64,000 nt of DNA from Nitrospirota bacterium (lineage in GTDB: Bacteria > Nitrospirota > Thermodesulfovibrionia > Thermodesulfovibrionales > Dissulfurispiraceae): contig JAJYXI010000062.1 of assembly GCA_021791055.1 (NCBI GenBank), forward strand, positions 1 through 64,000. Direction: 5' to 3'. Under the pieces are notes generated by a model that was given only the letters and a program-made list of their open reading frames with translations, was not told the origin of the DNA and did no database searches. Below, piece after piece: positions 16,663 to 25,443 of this stretch (position 1 is its first letter; every line of letters begins with the position of its first letter). The position numbers were made by a program, and so were the translations under genes.

Positions 16663-17223
16663 TTGATTGCAACAAGTGATTTCAGGAAAGGTAAAAAGAT
16701 AGAATACAAAGGAGAGCCTTGTGAGATTGTCGACTTTCAGCATGTAAAGATGGGACGGGGCGGGGCTGTGGTGCGGACAAAGCTAAAAAGTCTCAGGACA
16801 GGCAATGTCCTCGAAGATACTTTTAGGTCGGGCGAGAAATTCGAGGCGCCGAGCCTCGAAGAAAAAGACATGCAGTATCTTTACGAGCAAGATGACCTGC
16901 ACTATTTCATGGACATGGAATCATATGAGCAGATTCCCCTTACTTCCGCCCAGTTCGGCGATGCAAAGAAGTTCATAAAAGAAAATATGACAGTCAAAAT
17001 CCTTTATTACAAAGGCGAGCCCATGAGTGTGGAGCCTCCAATGTTTGTCGAACTCGCGGTAGCGGATACAGAGCCTGCATTTAAAGGAGATACCGCATCG
17101 GGAGGAAGCAAGCCTGCAAAGCTTGAAACAGGGGCGGTTGTTAAAGTTCCCTTCCATATACAGATAGGGGATGTGTTAAAGATTGATACAAGGACAGCAG
17201 AGTATATAGAGAAAGTGAAGTAG
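16663..17223 (+). CDS. efp: Elongation factor P
   Basis: A 186-residue EF-P, which rescues ribosomes stalled at polyproline. KOW-like N-terminal domain, central OB domain and C-terminal OB domain (VPFHIQIGDVLKIDTRT) are all present. Start TTG 16663, preceded by TAGGAGG. At the tip of the loop that enters the peptidyl-transferase centre the sequence is VKMGRGGAVV, placing Arg32 where many bacteria have a modified Lys. Arg at this position is the target of EarP rhamnosylation in Pseudomonas-type EF-P; no earP gene is adjacent, so the modification state is open. Confidence 0.97.
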   Translation: MIATSDFRKGKKIEYKGEPCEIVDFQHVKMGRGGAVVRTKLKSLRTGNVLEDTFRSGEKFEAPSLEEKDMQYLYEQDDLHYFMDMESYEQIPLTSAQFGDAKKFIKENMTVKILYYKGEPMSVEPPMFVELAVADTEPAFKGDTASGGSKPAKLETGAVVKVPFHIQIGDVLKIDTRTAEYIEKVK

Positions 17224-17235
17224 GGGGAGGCCATA

Positions 17236-17679
17236 ATGGAATTGGAAGATTTAAAGGAGTTGATGGGTCTTTTAAAGGATACGGATGTAACAGAATTGCA
17301 GATAGAAAAGGATGGGGTTAAGGTTAAGATTAAACGGGAGAAGTTTTTTGGCCATTTGGAGCTTCAGCCGGCCATTTCAGAGAGGAGAGAGGTCAAGAAA
17401 GAAGAAGTAGTGGTAGAAACTGAGACAGAGGGAAGGCTTTTGACTGTTACATCTCCGATAGTAGGGACATTTTACAGGGCGCCGTCTCCAGAAGCAGAGC
17501 CTTTTGTTGATTTCGGCGCAAAGGTAAAGAAGGGACAGGTCATCTGCGTTATTGAGGCGATGAAGCTGATGAATGAGATAGAGAGCGAAGTTGACGGTGT
17601 TGTTGTGAGGATTCTTGTTGAAAACGGACATCCTGTGGAATATGGAGAACCGCTCTTTCTGGTAGAGCCGATAGGTTAG
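17236..17679 (+). CDS. accB: Biotin carboxyl carrier protein of acetyl-CoA carboxylase
   Basis: A 147-residue BCCP. The N-terminal ~60 residues form the usual helical segment and linker; the C-terminal biotinyl domain has [19 protein letters not shown] and the biotinylation motif EAMKLMN (Lys110). It carries the biotin for malonyl-CoA synthesis, the first step of fatty acid synthesis. It follows efp after 12 bases with a GGGGGAGG site and precedes accC by 8 bases. Confidence 0.97.
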   Translation: MELEDLKELMGLLKDTDVTELQIEKDGVKVKIKREKFFGHLELQPAISERREVKKEEVVVETETEGRLLTVTSPIVGTFYRAPSPEAEPFVDFGAKVKKGQVICVIEAMKLMNEIESEVDGVVVRILVENGHPVEYGEPLFLVEPIG

Positions 17680-17687
17680 GTGAATTT

Positions 17688-19088
17688 ATGAAACTCTTTA
17701 AAAAGATACTTATTGCAAATAGAGGAGAGATTGCTGTAAGGATTATCCGTGCATGCAGGGAGCTCGGCATCAGGACTGTTGCCATATTTTCTGACATAGA
17801 GAGGGATGCCCTCCATGTAAGGCTTGCAGATGAATCCATATGCATAGGCCCTGCAAGCTCTAAGCACAGCTATCTCAATATCCCTGCAATACTCAGCGCT
17901 GCAGAAGTAACGGACTCTGAAGCGATTCATCCCGGTTACGGGTTTTTATCAGAGAACCCACAGTTTGCAGAGGCATGTGCAACATCTGGAATTACATTCA
18001 TAGGCCCGACTCCTGAAAATATAAAAATCGGCGGAGATAAGGCAAAGGCGCGTCAGGTTTTGAAAAGACGCGGCATCCCTGTTGTGCCCGGCAGTGACGG
18101 CCCTGTTCCTTCGGAAGAGGCAGCGGTAAAGATAGCACAGAAGATAGGATTCCCTGTGATAATAAAGGCCTCTGCCGGAGGTGGTGGCCGCGGCATGAGG
18201 ATAGTCAGGGAAGAGCAGGAGCTTTCACAGGCATTTCACATGGCTCAGAGGGAGTCGCTCGCTGCCTTCGGAAGCAGCGAAATATATGTAGAGAAATATC
18301 TTCCTTCAATAAGACATGTGGAAGCCCAGATAATCTCAGACGGCAAAAATGTCGTGCATCTTGGAGAGCGTGACTGCTCCATACAGAGGAGGCATCAGAA
18401 GCTCATAGAAGAGGCCCCTTCTCCTATTTCGACAGCAAAGTTCCGCAAGACTATAGGAGAGCTTGCTGTAAGGGCTGCAAAGGCAATGAAATACCATAAT
18501 GTAGGAACCATCGAGTTCATTGTAGATCAGGACCAGAATATATACTTCATGGAGGTAAACACAAGGGTTCAGGTGGAGCACCCTGTGACAGAGGAAATCA
18601 CAGGAGTGGATATAATCAAAGAGCAGATAAGGATTGCTGCGGGATTCCCTCTTTCTTACAAGCAGAACCAGATAAAGCCTTCAGGCCATTCAATAGAATG
18701 CAGGATAAATGCAGAAGACCCTGAGAGGTTCATCCCGTGTCCGGGCAAGCTGACGCTCTTTTCTCCTCCAGGCGGCCCCGGCGTGAGGGTCGATACTGCC
18801 GCATATACAGGATGGGTGGTTCCTTCTCAGTATGACTCGATGATTGCAAAGCTGATTGTCTACGGCAAAAACAGGGAAGAGGCCATTGCAAAGATGAAGA
18901 GGGCATTGGACGAATTTATAATTGAGGGGATAAAGACCACAATTCCGTTCCATAAAAAGGTGCTCAATCATCCTGATTTCATAAAGGGCAACTTCAGCAC
19001 GGACTTTATAGACAGGATGAACAATCCGGAAACCAACGGTAATGGCAATAAATTAGCGGGTCTTGTCGAAAGCAGTGAAGAGGCTTAG
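17688..19088 (+). CDS. accC: Acetyl-CoA carboxylase, biotin carboxylase subunit
   Basis: A 466-residue ATP-grasp biotin carboxylase. It carries [13 protein letters not shown] at the N-terminus, the glycine-rich [13 protein letters not shown] loop and the [14 protein letters not shown] catalytic segment. It carboxylates the biotin of AccB. There is a short extra tail ([14 protein letters not shown]...) compared with the E. coli protein. Its last bases overlap the thiE start. Confidence 0.97.
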   Translation: MKLFKKILIANRGEIAVRIIRACRELGIRTVAIFSDIERDALHVRLADESICIGPASSKHSYLNIPAILSAAEVTDSEAIHPGYGFLSENPQFAEACATSGITFIGPTPENIKIGGDKAKARQVLKRRGIPVVPGSDGPVPSEEAAVKIAQKIGFPVIIKASAGGGGRGMRIVREEQELSQAFHMAQRESLAAFGSSEIYVEKYLPSIRHVEAQIISDGKNVVHLGERDCSIQRRHQKLIEEAPSPISTAKFRKTIGELAVRAAKAMKYHNVGTIEFIVDQDQNIYFMEVNTRVQVEHPVTEEITGVDIIKEQIRIAAGFPLSYKQNQIKPSGHSIECRINAEDPERFIPCPGKLTLFSPPGGPGVRVDTAAYTGWVVPSQYDSMIAKLIVYGKNREEAIAKMKRALDEFIIEGIKTTIPFHKKVLNHPDFIKGNFSTDFIDRMNNPETNGNGNKLAGLVESSEEA

Positions 19089-19683
19089 CCGCATCTGTTT
19101 TATAACCGGTTCTGAAAATATAGAGAGTGCGGTTCCGCTAATATTAGAAGCAGGCATAAGGTGGGTTCAATATCGCGAAAAAAACAAGACAAGAAGAGAG
19201 ATGTTTTTTGATGCTCTGAAGCTCAGGGAGATTACAAGGAACTTTGGTGTGTGCTTCATAGTGAATGATTATGCAGACATTGCCCTTGCTGTGGATGCTG
19301 ACGGCGTGCATCTGGGTCAGGACGACCTTCCGATAAAAGAGGCGAGAAGGATCATGGGCAGCAGGATTATTGGAATATCTACTCGCAATGTGCAGGAGGC
19401 GGTTGAGGCAGAGAGGGATGGCGCTGATTATATCGGATTCGGCTCTATTTTTCTTACAACAACAAAAGAGGACACAGTGCTTCAGGGATTAGATGCGTTA
19501 AGAAGGATAAGGCAATCGGTAAAAATCCCGGTTGTGGCAATAGGCGGAATAAATACGGATAATGTGAAGGCCGTATTTGATGCAGGATGCGATGGGGTTG
19601 CCGTATCATCATGGCTTTTGAGAGGGGATATTAAGGAGAATGCAAGGAGATTTCTATCCATCATAGAGGAGGTTCAGCGATGA
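19063..19683 (+). CDS. thiE: Thiamine phosphate synthase
   Basis: A TIM-barrel enzyme of about 203-206 residues joining the HMP and thiazole phosphates of thiamine. Signatures: [50 protein letters not shown] and [10 protein letters not shown]. Start is either TTG 19063 (given) or GTG 19075 ([11 protein letters not shown]); both overlap accC. No other thiamine genes are close. Confidence 0.93.
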   Translation: MSKAVKRLSRICFITGSENIESAVPLILEAGIRWVQYREKNKTRREMFFDALKLREITRNFGVCFIVNDYADIALAVDADGVHLGQDDLPIKEARRIMGSRIIGISTRNVQEAVEAERDGADYIGFGSIFLTTTKEDTVLQGLDALRRIRQSVKIPVVAIGGINTDNVKAVFDAGCDGVAVSSWLLRGDIKENARRFLSIIEEVQR

Positions 19684-20795
19684 AGAGGTTTTTAATTTTT
19701 TTGGCGGCAGTTTTTTCTCTGGCAATACTATTTGCAGGCTGTAAAAAGAAAGAGGATGTTATAAAGATAGGCATTGCAGGACCAATGACAGGCGCTCAGG
19801 CAAAGATGGGAACAGACTTCAGAAACGGCGTCACCATTGCCGTGGAAGAATGGAACAGCAAGGGCGGTATCCTGGGCAAAAAAATTGAGATGGTAATCGG
19901 CGATGACCAGGCTGACCCAAAACAGGCTGTTGCAGTGGCAAACAAGCTGATTAATGACGGCGCTGTCGGCATAATAGGCCATTTTAATTCGAGTTGTTCG
20001 ATTCCTGCATCAGATGTCTATAATCGTTCAGGCATACCAATGATATCGCCCGGCTCCACAAACCCCCAGATTACCGAGAGGGGATACAGGGGCGTATTCA
20101 GGGTTTGCGGAAGGGATGACCAGCAGGGCAAGGTGGCTGCTGATTTTGTGAAGACCAAGCTCAAGATTAAAAAGGTGGCAATAATCCATGACAAGACCAC
20201 ATACGGACAGGGGCTTGCCGATGAGTTTAAGAAGAATCTCGGCGGCGATGTGGAGGTCGTTTATTATGGCGGCATAACGCAGGGCGACAAGGACTTCAAG
20301 ACAGTCCTTACATCGATAAAAGATAAGAAGCCCGAGATGATATATTTTGGAGGCATCTATCCGGAGACAGGACTTCTTGTAAAACAGGCACGGGAGATAA
20401 ATGTCGCAGTTCCTTTTATGAGCGGCGACGGCAGTATAGACCCGAAGTTTGTTGAGATTACAGGAGATAAGGCTGCTGAGGGGACATATCTTACCTTCAG
20501 TCCAGACCCAAAGAATATCCCTGCTGCAAAGGGCTTTATAGAGAAGTATAATGCTAAGTTCGGCGAATTAGGGCCGTATTCTGTATATGCCTATGATGCG
20601 ATAAATATACTGCTCACTGCCATAAAGGAGGCAGGGATAACGGATGGAAAGGCTGTTATTGAGAAACTGCATTCGATGGAGTTTTCAGGAGCCCTTGGAA
20701 AGATAAAGTTTACCGATAAAGGAGATGTGACAGGCTCTCCGTATGTTATCTGGATTACAAAAAACGGCAAATTCGAGGAGTACTGGAAGCCGTAA
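19680..20795 (+). CDS. ABC transporter substrate-binding protein, branched-chain amino acid type (lipoprotein)
   Basis: A 371-residue periplasmic binding protein of the LivK/Leu-Ile-Val type. It has a signal peptide with a lipobox (LFAGC, Cys ~22), then IKIGIAGPMTGAQAKMG, the NGVTIAVEEWNSKGGILGKK block and PMISPGSTNP. It would be anchored to the membrane by a lipid. No permease or ATPase genes follow; the next gene has its own promoter. The ATG overlaps the thiE stop by 4 bases, so it is the last gene of the long operon. Confidence 0.92.
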   Translation: MKRFLIFLAAVFSLAILFAGCKKKEDVIKIGIAGPMTGAQAKMGTDFRNGVTIAVEEWNSKGGILGKKIEMVIGDDQADPKQAVAVANKLINDGAVGIIGHFNSSCSIPASDVYNRSGIPMISPGSTNPQITERGYRGVFRVCGRDDQQGKVAADFVKTKLKIKKVAIIHDKTTYGQGLADEFKKNLGGDVEVVYYGGITQGDKDFKTVLTSIKDKKPEMIYFGGIYPETGLLVKQAREINVAVPFMSGDGSIDPKFVEITGDKAAEGTYLTFSPDPKNIPAAKGFIEKYNAKFGELGPYSVYAYDAINILLTAIKEAGITDGKAVIEKLHSMEFSGALGKIKFTDKGDVTGSPYVIWITKNGKFEEYWKP

Positions 20796-20797
20796 AT

Positions 20798-20827
20798 TTG
20801 ACTTTGTATTCACCGAAAAATTATAAT
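20798..20827 (+). promoter_or_regulatory. Putative sigma-70 promoter of rpmH-yidD-yidC
   Basis: TTGACT (20798-20803), an 18-base spacer and a perfect TATAAT (20822-20827). It lies between the binding-protein stop codon and rpmH, about 35 bases before the rpmH start. Confidence 0.65.
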
Positions 20828-20861
20828 TTCTATTCGATAATTTTTCATGGAGGTTTTAAAA

Positions 20862-21002
20862 ATGGGCACATATACGACATATAATCCGCATAAAGGCAGA
20901 AGGAAGAAGACCCACGGCTTCCTTACCCGCATGAGCACAAACGGCGGCAGGAAGATCTTGAAAAACAGAAGGGCAAAGGGAAGAAAGCGTATGGCTGGAT
21001 AA
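20862..21002 (+). CDS. rpmH: 50S ribosomal protein L34
   Basis: A 46-residue, highly basic protein missing from the ORF track because of its size. It reads [20 protein letters not shown] and ends [12 protein letters not shown], the classic L34 pattern (KRTFQPS replaced by GTYTTYNP, as in several non-proteobacterial phyla). A GGAGG site lies 7 bases upstream. It heads the rpmH-yidD-yidC-mnmE region, but rnpA, normally the next gene, is absent. Confidence 0.96.
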   Translation: MGTYTTYNPHKGRRKKTHGFLTRMSTNGGRKILKNRRAKGRKRMAG

Positions 21003-21036
21003 GTAAAAAGTAGAAAGTGAGAAGTAGGGAAGTAAA
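21001..21036 (+). repeat. Degenerate heptamer array (AAGTRRR) between rpmH and yidD
   Basis: Five near-identical 7-base units (AAGTAAA, AAGTAGA, AAGTGAG, AAGTAGG, GAAGTAA) start at the rpmH stop codon. It occupies the place where rnpA would be expected and covers the putative 5' end of yidD. Confidence 0.75.
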
Positions 21037-21256
21037 AATTAAGGAATTGAAAACTCTAATAATTGCCTTTATAAGACTGTATAGATACATTATTTCTCCT
21101 GTTCTCCCTAACAGTTGCAGGTTTGCACCAACTTGTTCTGAATATTCAATGGAGGCAGTAGATAAGTACGGGGCATTAAAGGGAAGCTATCTTTCATTGA
21201 GAAGGATATTGAAGTGCCATCCGTTCCATCCCGGCGGATATGACCCTGTAGAGTGA
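21017..21256 (+). CDS. yidD: Membrane protein insertion efficiency factor YidD
   Basis: A 69-79 residue YidD protein with the conserved [30 protein letters not shown] and [12 protein letters not shown] motifs, including three invariant cysteines. It assists YidC-dependent membrane insertion. The start is uncertain: GTG 21017 lies inside the heptamer array and has no ribosome-binding site; TTG 21047, next to AAGGA, would give a protein starting [12 protein letters not shown], closer to the family norm. Confidence 0.93.
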   Translation: MRSREVKIKELKTLIIAFIRLYRYIISPVLPNSCRFAPTCSEYSMEAVDKYGALKGSYLSLRRILKCHPFHPGGYDPVE

Positions 21257-21304
21257 AAAATGCAAAAACCAAAAATCAGAATTCAAAATTAAGGAACATC
21301 TATC

Positions 21305-22828
21305 ATGGATAAAAAAATGCTGTTGGCCATAATCCTCTCTATCGCGATACTGATAACCTATCAGTATTTTTTTGTGAAGCCTGTGCCGCAGGAAAAGGCT
21401 ATTCAAGAGACTGTCAGAGAAGAAAGCAAAGGCACACAACCAATTCCAAAGGCAGCTTTAACTCCGATGCCTAAGACAGAAATATCAGTAGCCGAAAAAG
21501 AGGTAAGGGTAGAGAGCGACCTTTATACTGCTGTTTTTACATCAAAGGGCGGAACAATAAAGAGCATAGAGCTCAAGAAATATAAGGATAAAAACAACAG
21601 ACCAATTATATTAAAGGGCGATGATGTGCTTCCTCCTTTATCCATAGGTGCTGATGATGGATTTCAGTTTTCGAAGGTTAATTTTTCTGTTCAGGACAAA
21701 GATGTAAAACTTGGCCCTTCTTTGAATACAGCAGCGCTGACTTTTGAATATTCTTCCAAAGAGCATTCCATCCGCAGGACCTACACATTCAAAAATAATG
21801 ACTATGGAATTGACTTGAAAGATGAAGTGAGCGGATTGAGTTCCTACTGGTTAGCGCTCGGAAAGGATTTCGGAATTTATGATAAAGACAGTTCTGTCCA
21901 TTTCGGCCCTGTTATCCTGAAGGATGCTGAGAGGATGGAATTCGTGGCTAAAAAACTTACAGAGCCAAAGAGCTTTAAAGAGGGAATAAAGTGGGTTGCA
22001 CAGGAGGACAAATATTTCTTCTCGTCCATTGTCCCTAAAGGGCAGATAGAAGAGGCAAAGGCATGGAACAAAAATGGCGATGCATTAACAGCCATCAAGC
22101 TTTCAGGCGGTGTCAATAATTATTTTCTATATGCAGGGCCAAAGGAATATGATGCCCTTAAGAAATACGGCTCCGGCCTTGAGCACATAGTTGATTTCGG
22201 CTTCTTCTCTATACTGGCAAGGCCTTTGTTCTGGATACTTAAGGTATTTTATAACATATCCCACAACTACGGTATTGCAATTATAATACTCACCATACTC
22301 GTCAGGATTCCATTTATACCTCTAATCAATAAGGGACAGAAGTCCATGAAGAAACTTCAGGATATTCAGCCAAAGATGGCCGAGGTAAAGGAAAAATATA
22401 AGAATGACCCTCAGAGGATGCAGAGGGAGACAATGGAGCTGTACAAGAAACACAAGGTAAACCCTGTTGGCGGTTGTCTTCCGATGCTCCTTCAGATACC
22501 TGTCTTTTTTGCGCTTTACAAAGTCCTTTTGATAGCCATAGAGCTGAGAGGTGCGCCTTTTATGTTGTGGATACATGACCTGTCAGCAAAAGACCCGTAT
22601 TATATATTGCCCATAATTATGGGAGCGACAATGGTAATACAGCAGAAGATGACGCCTTCGACAATGGAGCCAACACAGCAGAAGATTATGATGATAATGC
22701 CTGTGGTCTTTACCTTTATGTTCCTGACCTTCCCGTCAGGTCTTGTCCTCTACTGGCTTGTGAACAATGTCCTGAGCATCGGCCAGCAGTTTTACATGAA
22801 TAAGAAGTTAGCAAAACAGCCTGCGTAA
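21305..22828 (+). CDS. yidC: Membrane protein insertase YidC
   Basis: A 507-residue YidC of the Gram-negative type: N-terminal signal-anchor helix (MLLAIILSIAILITY), a large periplasmic beta-domain (residues ~60-300) and the conserved C-terminal five-helix core, including NKGQKSMKKLQDIQPKM, the NPVGGCLPMLLQIPVFFALY block and FPSGLVLYWLVNN. It inserts membrane proteins with or without SecYEG. Between yidD and yidC lies a short A-rich degenerate repeat (AAAAATC/AGAATTC/AAAATTA). A terminator follows. Confidence 0.97.
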   Translation: MDKKMLLAIILSIAILITYQYFFVKPVPQEKAIQETVREESKGTQPIPKAALTPMPKTEISVAEKEVRVESDLYTAVFTSKGGTIKSIELKKYKDKNNRPIILKGDDVLPPLSIGADDGFQFSKVNFSVQDKDVKLGPSLNTAALTFEYSSKEHSIRRTYTFKNNDYGIDLKDEVSGLSSYWLALGKDFGIYDKDSSVHFGPVILKDAERMEFVAKKLTEPKSFKEGIKWVAQEDKYFFSSIVPKGQIEEAKAWNKNGDALTAIKLSGGVNNYFLYAGPKEYDALKKYGSGLEHIVDFGFFSILARPLFWILKVFYNISHNYGIAIIILTILVRIPFIPLINKGQKSMKKLQDIQPKMAEVKEKYKNDPQRMQRETMELYKKHKVNPVGGCLPMLLQIPVFFALYKVLLIAIELRGAPFMLWIHDLSAKDPYYILPIIMGATMVIQQKMTPSTMEPTQQKIMMIMPVVFTFMFLTFPSGLVLYWLVNNVLSIGQQFYMNKKLAKQPA

Positions 22829-22884
22829 CGTTCTTGTTATCTGGCGCTGCTGGAACACCTATCCAATTCAAGAAGCAAGACCTG

Positions 22885-22917
22885 ACCCTTTTGTCTTAAA
22901 ATTGAAAAGGGGTTTTT
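22885..22917 (+). terminator. Putative terminator after yidC
   Basis: ACCCTTTT and AAAAGGGGT can pair across a short A/T-rich loop, followed by TTTTT. It lies in the 176-base gap between yidC and mnmE; nothing else is recognisable there. Confidence 0.6.
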
Positions 22918-23004
22918 AGACAAGCTCCACATCCCTATGATTACGGATCATGGTCCATTGTCAAATTTTTCTGAAAATTCAACCATTTGTTATAATAAAT
23001 AATT

Positions 23005-24393
23005 ATGAACTCTCTTGATGACACGATAGTTGCCATATCAACCCCTATCGGTGAAGGGGGCATAGGGATTGTGCGCCTGAGCGGCAGGGATGCAATTACA
23101 ATTGCCGATAAAATATTTTTCTCTCCAAAAGGCAAGAAACTTAAAGATGCAAGATCCCACACTGTTGTTTACGGCTTTATCATTGACTCTTCCAAAAAAG
23201 AAAGAATTGATGAAGTCCTTGTCACTGTTATGCAAGCTCCCGGGACATATACAAGAGAGGATGTGGTTGAGATTAACTGCCACGGCGGGATGTTTCCCTT
23301 GCGTGCAACTCTTCAACTGCTTTTAAAAGAAGGCGCAAGGCTTGCAGAGCCTGGCGAGTTCACAAAAAGGGCATTTCTGAACGGCAGGATAGACCTGTCT
23401 CAGGCAGAGGCTGTTATCGATGTGATAAGGGCAAAGACAGAGCAGGCAGAAAGGCTTGCTTTAAATCAGCTTGAGGGAAGGCTTTCTGCAAGGATAACGG
23501 ATATAAGGGATAGAGTCACAGAGCTCTGCACATATATAGAGGCGTATATAGATTTTCCTGAGGATGAGATTGAAGTGATTGAAAAAGGCGGGATGATTAA
23601 TTCCATGCAATCCGTTGAGCAGGAACTCCTGAATCTCTCAAAGGGATACGATGAGGGGAGGTTTTTTAGGGAAGGCGTTTCTACTGCAATCGTTGGCAAG
23701 CCAAATGTCGGGAAGTCATCACTTTTAAATGCCCTGCTCCAAAAGGACAGGGCAATAGTCACTGAGATCCCCGGAACAACGAGAGACATAATAGAGGATT
23801 ACCTGAACATCAATGGACTGCCCTTGAGAATTATGGATACTGCAGGCATAAGGGAAACGCACGACCTTGCAGAGATTGAGGGTGTAAAGAGAAGCCTCAG
23901 GGCAATCGAGGGATCTGACATTGTCATAGCTGTTTTCGATGCAGGCAGATCTTTTGATGAAGCTGATACAGAGGTGATCGAAAAGGTAAAAGATAAAAGG
24001 GCAGTGATTGTAATTAATAAATCCGATGTAGAGAGTCCAGCCTTTAGCCTTCAACCTTCAGCCTTTGGCCTTCAGCCTGTTGTGAAGGTATCTGCACTAA
24101 AGAACGAGGGCATTGATGATTTAAAGGATGCAATCTATTCCATTTGCATATCATATGGTGGCGCTTCAGGCGTAGAAGATGTTCTTATAACAAACATCAG
24201 GCACAAGCAATCCATAGACATGGCATTGAAATCCCTTAAAGAGGCAGAGGATGCCTTGCAAAGAAACGAGCCACTTGAGGTTATTGCACTTTTTCTTCGT
24301 GAGTCCCTCGACAGCCTCGGAGAGATCATCGGCGCAGTTACCACCGATGACATCCTGAATCGGATATTCAGCGAGTTCTGTATAGGGAAATAA
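23005..24393 (+). CDS. mnmE: tRNA uridine-5-carboxymethylaminomethyl(34) synthesis GTPase MnmE
   Basis: A 462-residue MnmE (TrmE). The N-terminal formyl-THF-binding domain begins DDTIVAISTPIGEGGIGIVR; the G domain has GKPNVGKSSLLN (P-loop), DTAGIR and NKSD; the protein ends FCIGK, with the invariant Cys. With MnmG it modifies wobble uridines. In the G domain, after NKSDVES, an array of six heptamers adds the unusual segment PAFSLQPSAFGLQP. There is only a weak ribosome-binding site. Confidence 0.97.
   Translation: MNSLDDTIVAISTPIGEGGIGIVRLSGRDAITIADKIFFSPKGKKLKDARSHTVVYGFIIDSSKKERIDEVLVTVMQAPGTYTREDVVEINCHGGMFPLRATLQLLLKEGARLAEPGEFTKRAFLNGRIDLSQAEAVIDVIRAKTEQAERLALNQLEGRLSARITDIRDRVTELCTYIEAYIDFPEDEIEVIEKGGMINSMQSVEQELLNLSKGYDEGRFFREGVSTAIVGKPNVGKSSLLNALLQKDRAIVTEIPGTTRDIIEDYLNINGLPLRIMDTAGIRETHDLAEIEGVKRSLRAIEGSDIVIAVFDAGRSFDEADTEVIEKVKDKRAVIVINKSDVESPAFSLQPSAFGLQPVVKVSALKNEGIDDLKDAIYSICISYGGASGVEDVLITNIRHKQSIDMALKSLKEAEDALQRNEPLEVIALFLRESLDSLGEIIGAVTTDDILNRIFSEFCIGK
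24039..24080 (+). repeat. In-frame heptamer array in mnmE (AGCCTTY)
   Basis: Six 7-base units (AGCCTTT, AGCCTTC, AACCTTC, AGCCTTT, GGCCTTC, AGCCTGT), 42 bases in total and thus 14 codons. It lies between the NKSD motif and the VSALK motif of the G domain. Confidence 0.85.
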
Positions 24394-24416
24394 GCTAATA
24401 CTTAACATTGCGGCGC

Positions 24417-24480
24417 GGCTGGATTGAAACAAAATTTCCGGGTTCTCAGTAGGGGGGCAGGTAACGCCCTGCCCCCCTCA
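24417..24480 (-). repeat. Truncated copy of the GGCTGGATT/GGGCGTTACC palindromic element
   Basis: GGCTGGATT, GGGTTCTCAGT and the perfect hairpin GGGGGGCAGG-TAACGC-CCTGCCCCCC occur in the same order, read on the opposite strand, as in the element at 34379-34545. The second terminal arm is missing. The hairpin sits between mnmE and the convergent parvulin gene and could also act as a terminator. Confidence 0.7.
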
Positions 24481-24500
24481 TTTGCATTTAAATCGACTCC

Positions 24501-25361
24501 TTACTTCTGCACTGGTGCAGGTGCCAAGTTTATCTTTGCGAGCGCATCCTTATTTATCTCTATCTTGTGCTTTTTCTTAAGACTTTCTATGAACTTGTCA
24601 AAGCCTTCTCTCTGTTTTTCAGCAGTCAGCCTCTGACCGATAAGCCCTTTTACTTTATCAAAGTCTAAAATGGCGCCCTTTGCATCCGTAACTTTGATTA
24701 TATGTATGCCGTCTTTGAGTCTTATCGGCATGCTTATTTCGCCTTTTTTCAGTCTGAAGGCAACATCTTCCAGTTCAGGCTTCATCTCACCTCTTTTGAA
24801 ATTGCCGAGGTCTCCGCCTGACTTTGCAGATGTCTTATCGAGGGATACCTCAGAAGCAATCTTTGCAAAGTCCTCACCCTTTTTGAGTCTTTCATATACC
24901 TTTCTTGCATCATCTTCTGTCTTTACAACTATATGGCTCAATCTAACCTGGTTGTTCACCACGAAGTCATCTTTGTGCTTGTCATAATAATCTTTTACAT
25001 CTTTATCTGTAACCTTTGCTGCCTTTTCTATCTCTTTTTCTAAAATCTGATTGATCAATGTAATCTTCTTGAATTCTTCAACTTTTTTCTGAAACTCCTT
25101 GTTTTTATCAAGGCCCTTGTTTTTTGCCTCAAGATAAAGCAGTTCCTTCTTTACCAGTTCATCCACAAACCTTGCTGTTCCTTCCGGTCCCTGAAAAAAG
25201 TCTTTTGCCATACCAGGGAGCGTATTCATTTCTGCCTGCACATCCTCCTGAGTGAGTACAGTGCCGTCTATTTTTGCCACATAGCCGCCCTTTTGTCCGC
25301 CCTCCTTTGCGCACGAGGTTATGAAAACAAGGGCAATAAGCACCAATAAAAATCTTCTCAT
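24501..25361 (-). CDS. Parvulin-type peptidyl-prolyl isomerase lipoprotein (SurA/PrsA-like)
   Basis: A 286-residue exported protein. The signal peptide ends in the lipobox VFITSC (Cys17), so it is probably a lipid-anchored foldase. A SurA-N-like helical chaperone domain spans residues ~30-130, and a rotamase (PpiC) domain ~135-240 begins VRLSHIVVKTEDDA and contains SAKSGGDLGNFKRGEM and PIRLKDGIHIIKV. It helps fold periplasmic or outer-membrane proteins. Its ATG has AAGGAGA upstream; it is divergent from mnmA. Confidence 0.9.
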   Translation of the reverse strand: MRRFLLVLIALVFITSCAKEGGQKGGYVAKIDGTVLTQEDVQAEMNTLPGMAKDFFQGPEGTARFVDELVKKELLYLEAKNKGLDKNKEFQKKVEEFKKITLINQILEKEIEKAAKVTDKDVKDYYDKHKDDFVVNNQVRLSHIVVKTEDDARKVYERLKKGEDFAKIASEVSLDKTSAKSGGDLGNFKRGEMKPELEDVAFRLKKGEISMPIRLKDGIHIIKVTDAKGAILDFDKVKGLIGQRLTAEKQREGFDKFIESLKKKHKIEINKDALAKINLAPAPVQK

Positions 25362-25443
25362 TCCGACTCTCCTTTTTTAATTTTTAAGTTTTATGAATGT
25401 AACATATTTGAAAAACAAAAGTAAAAAACTATATCCTAAGATT

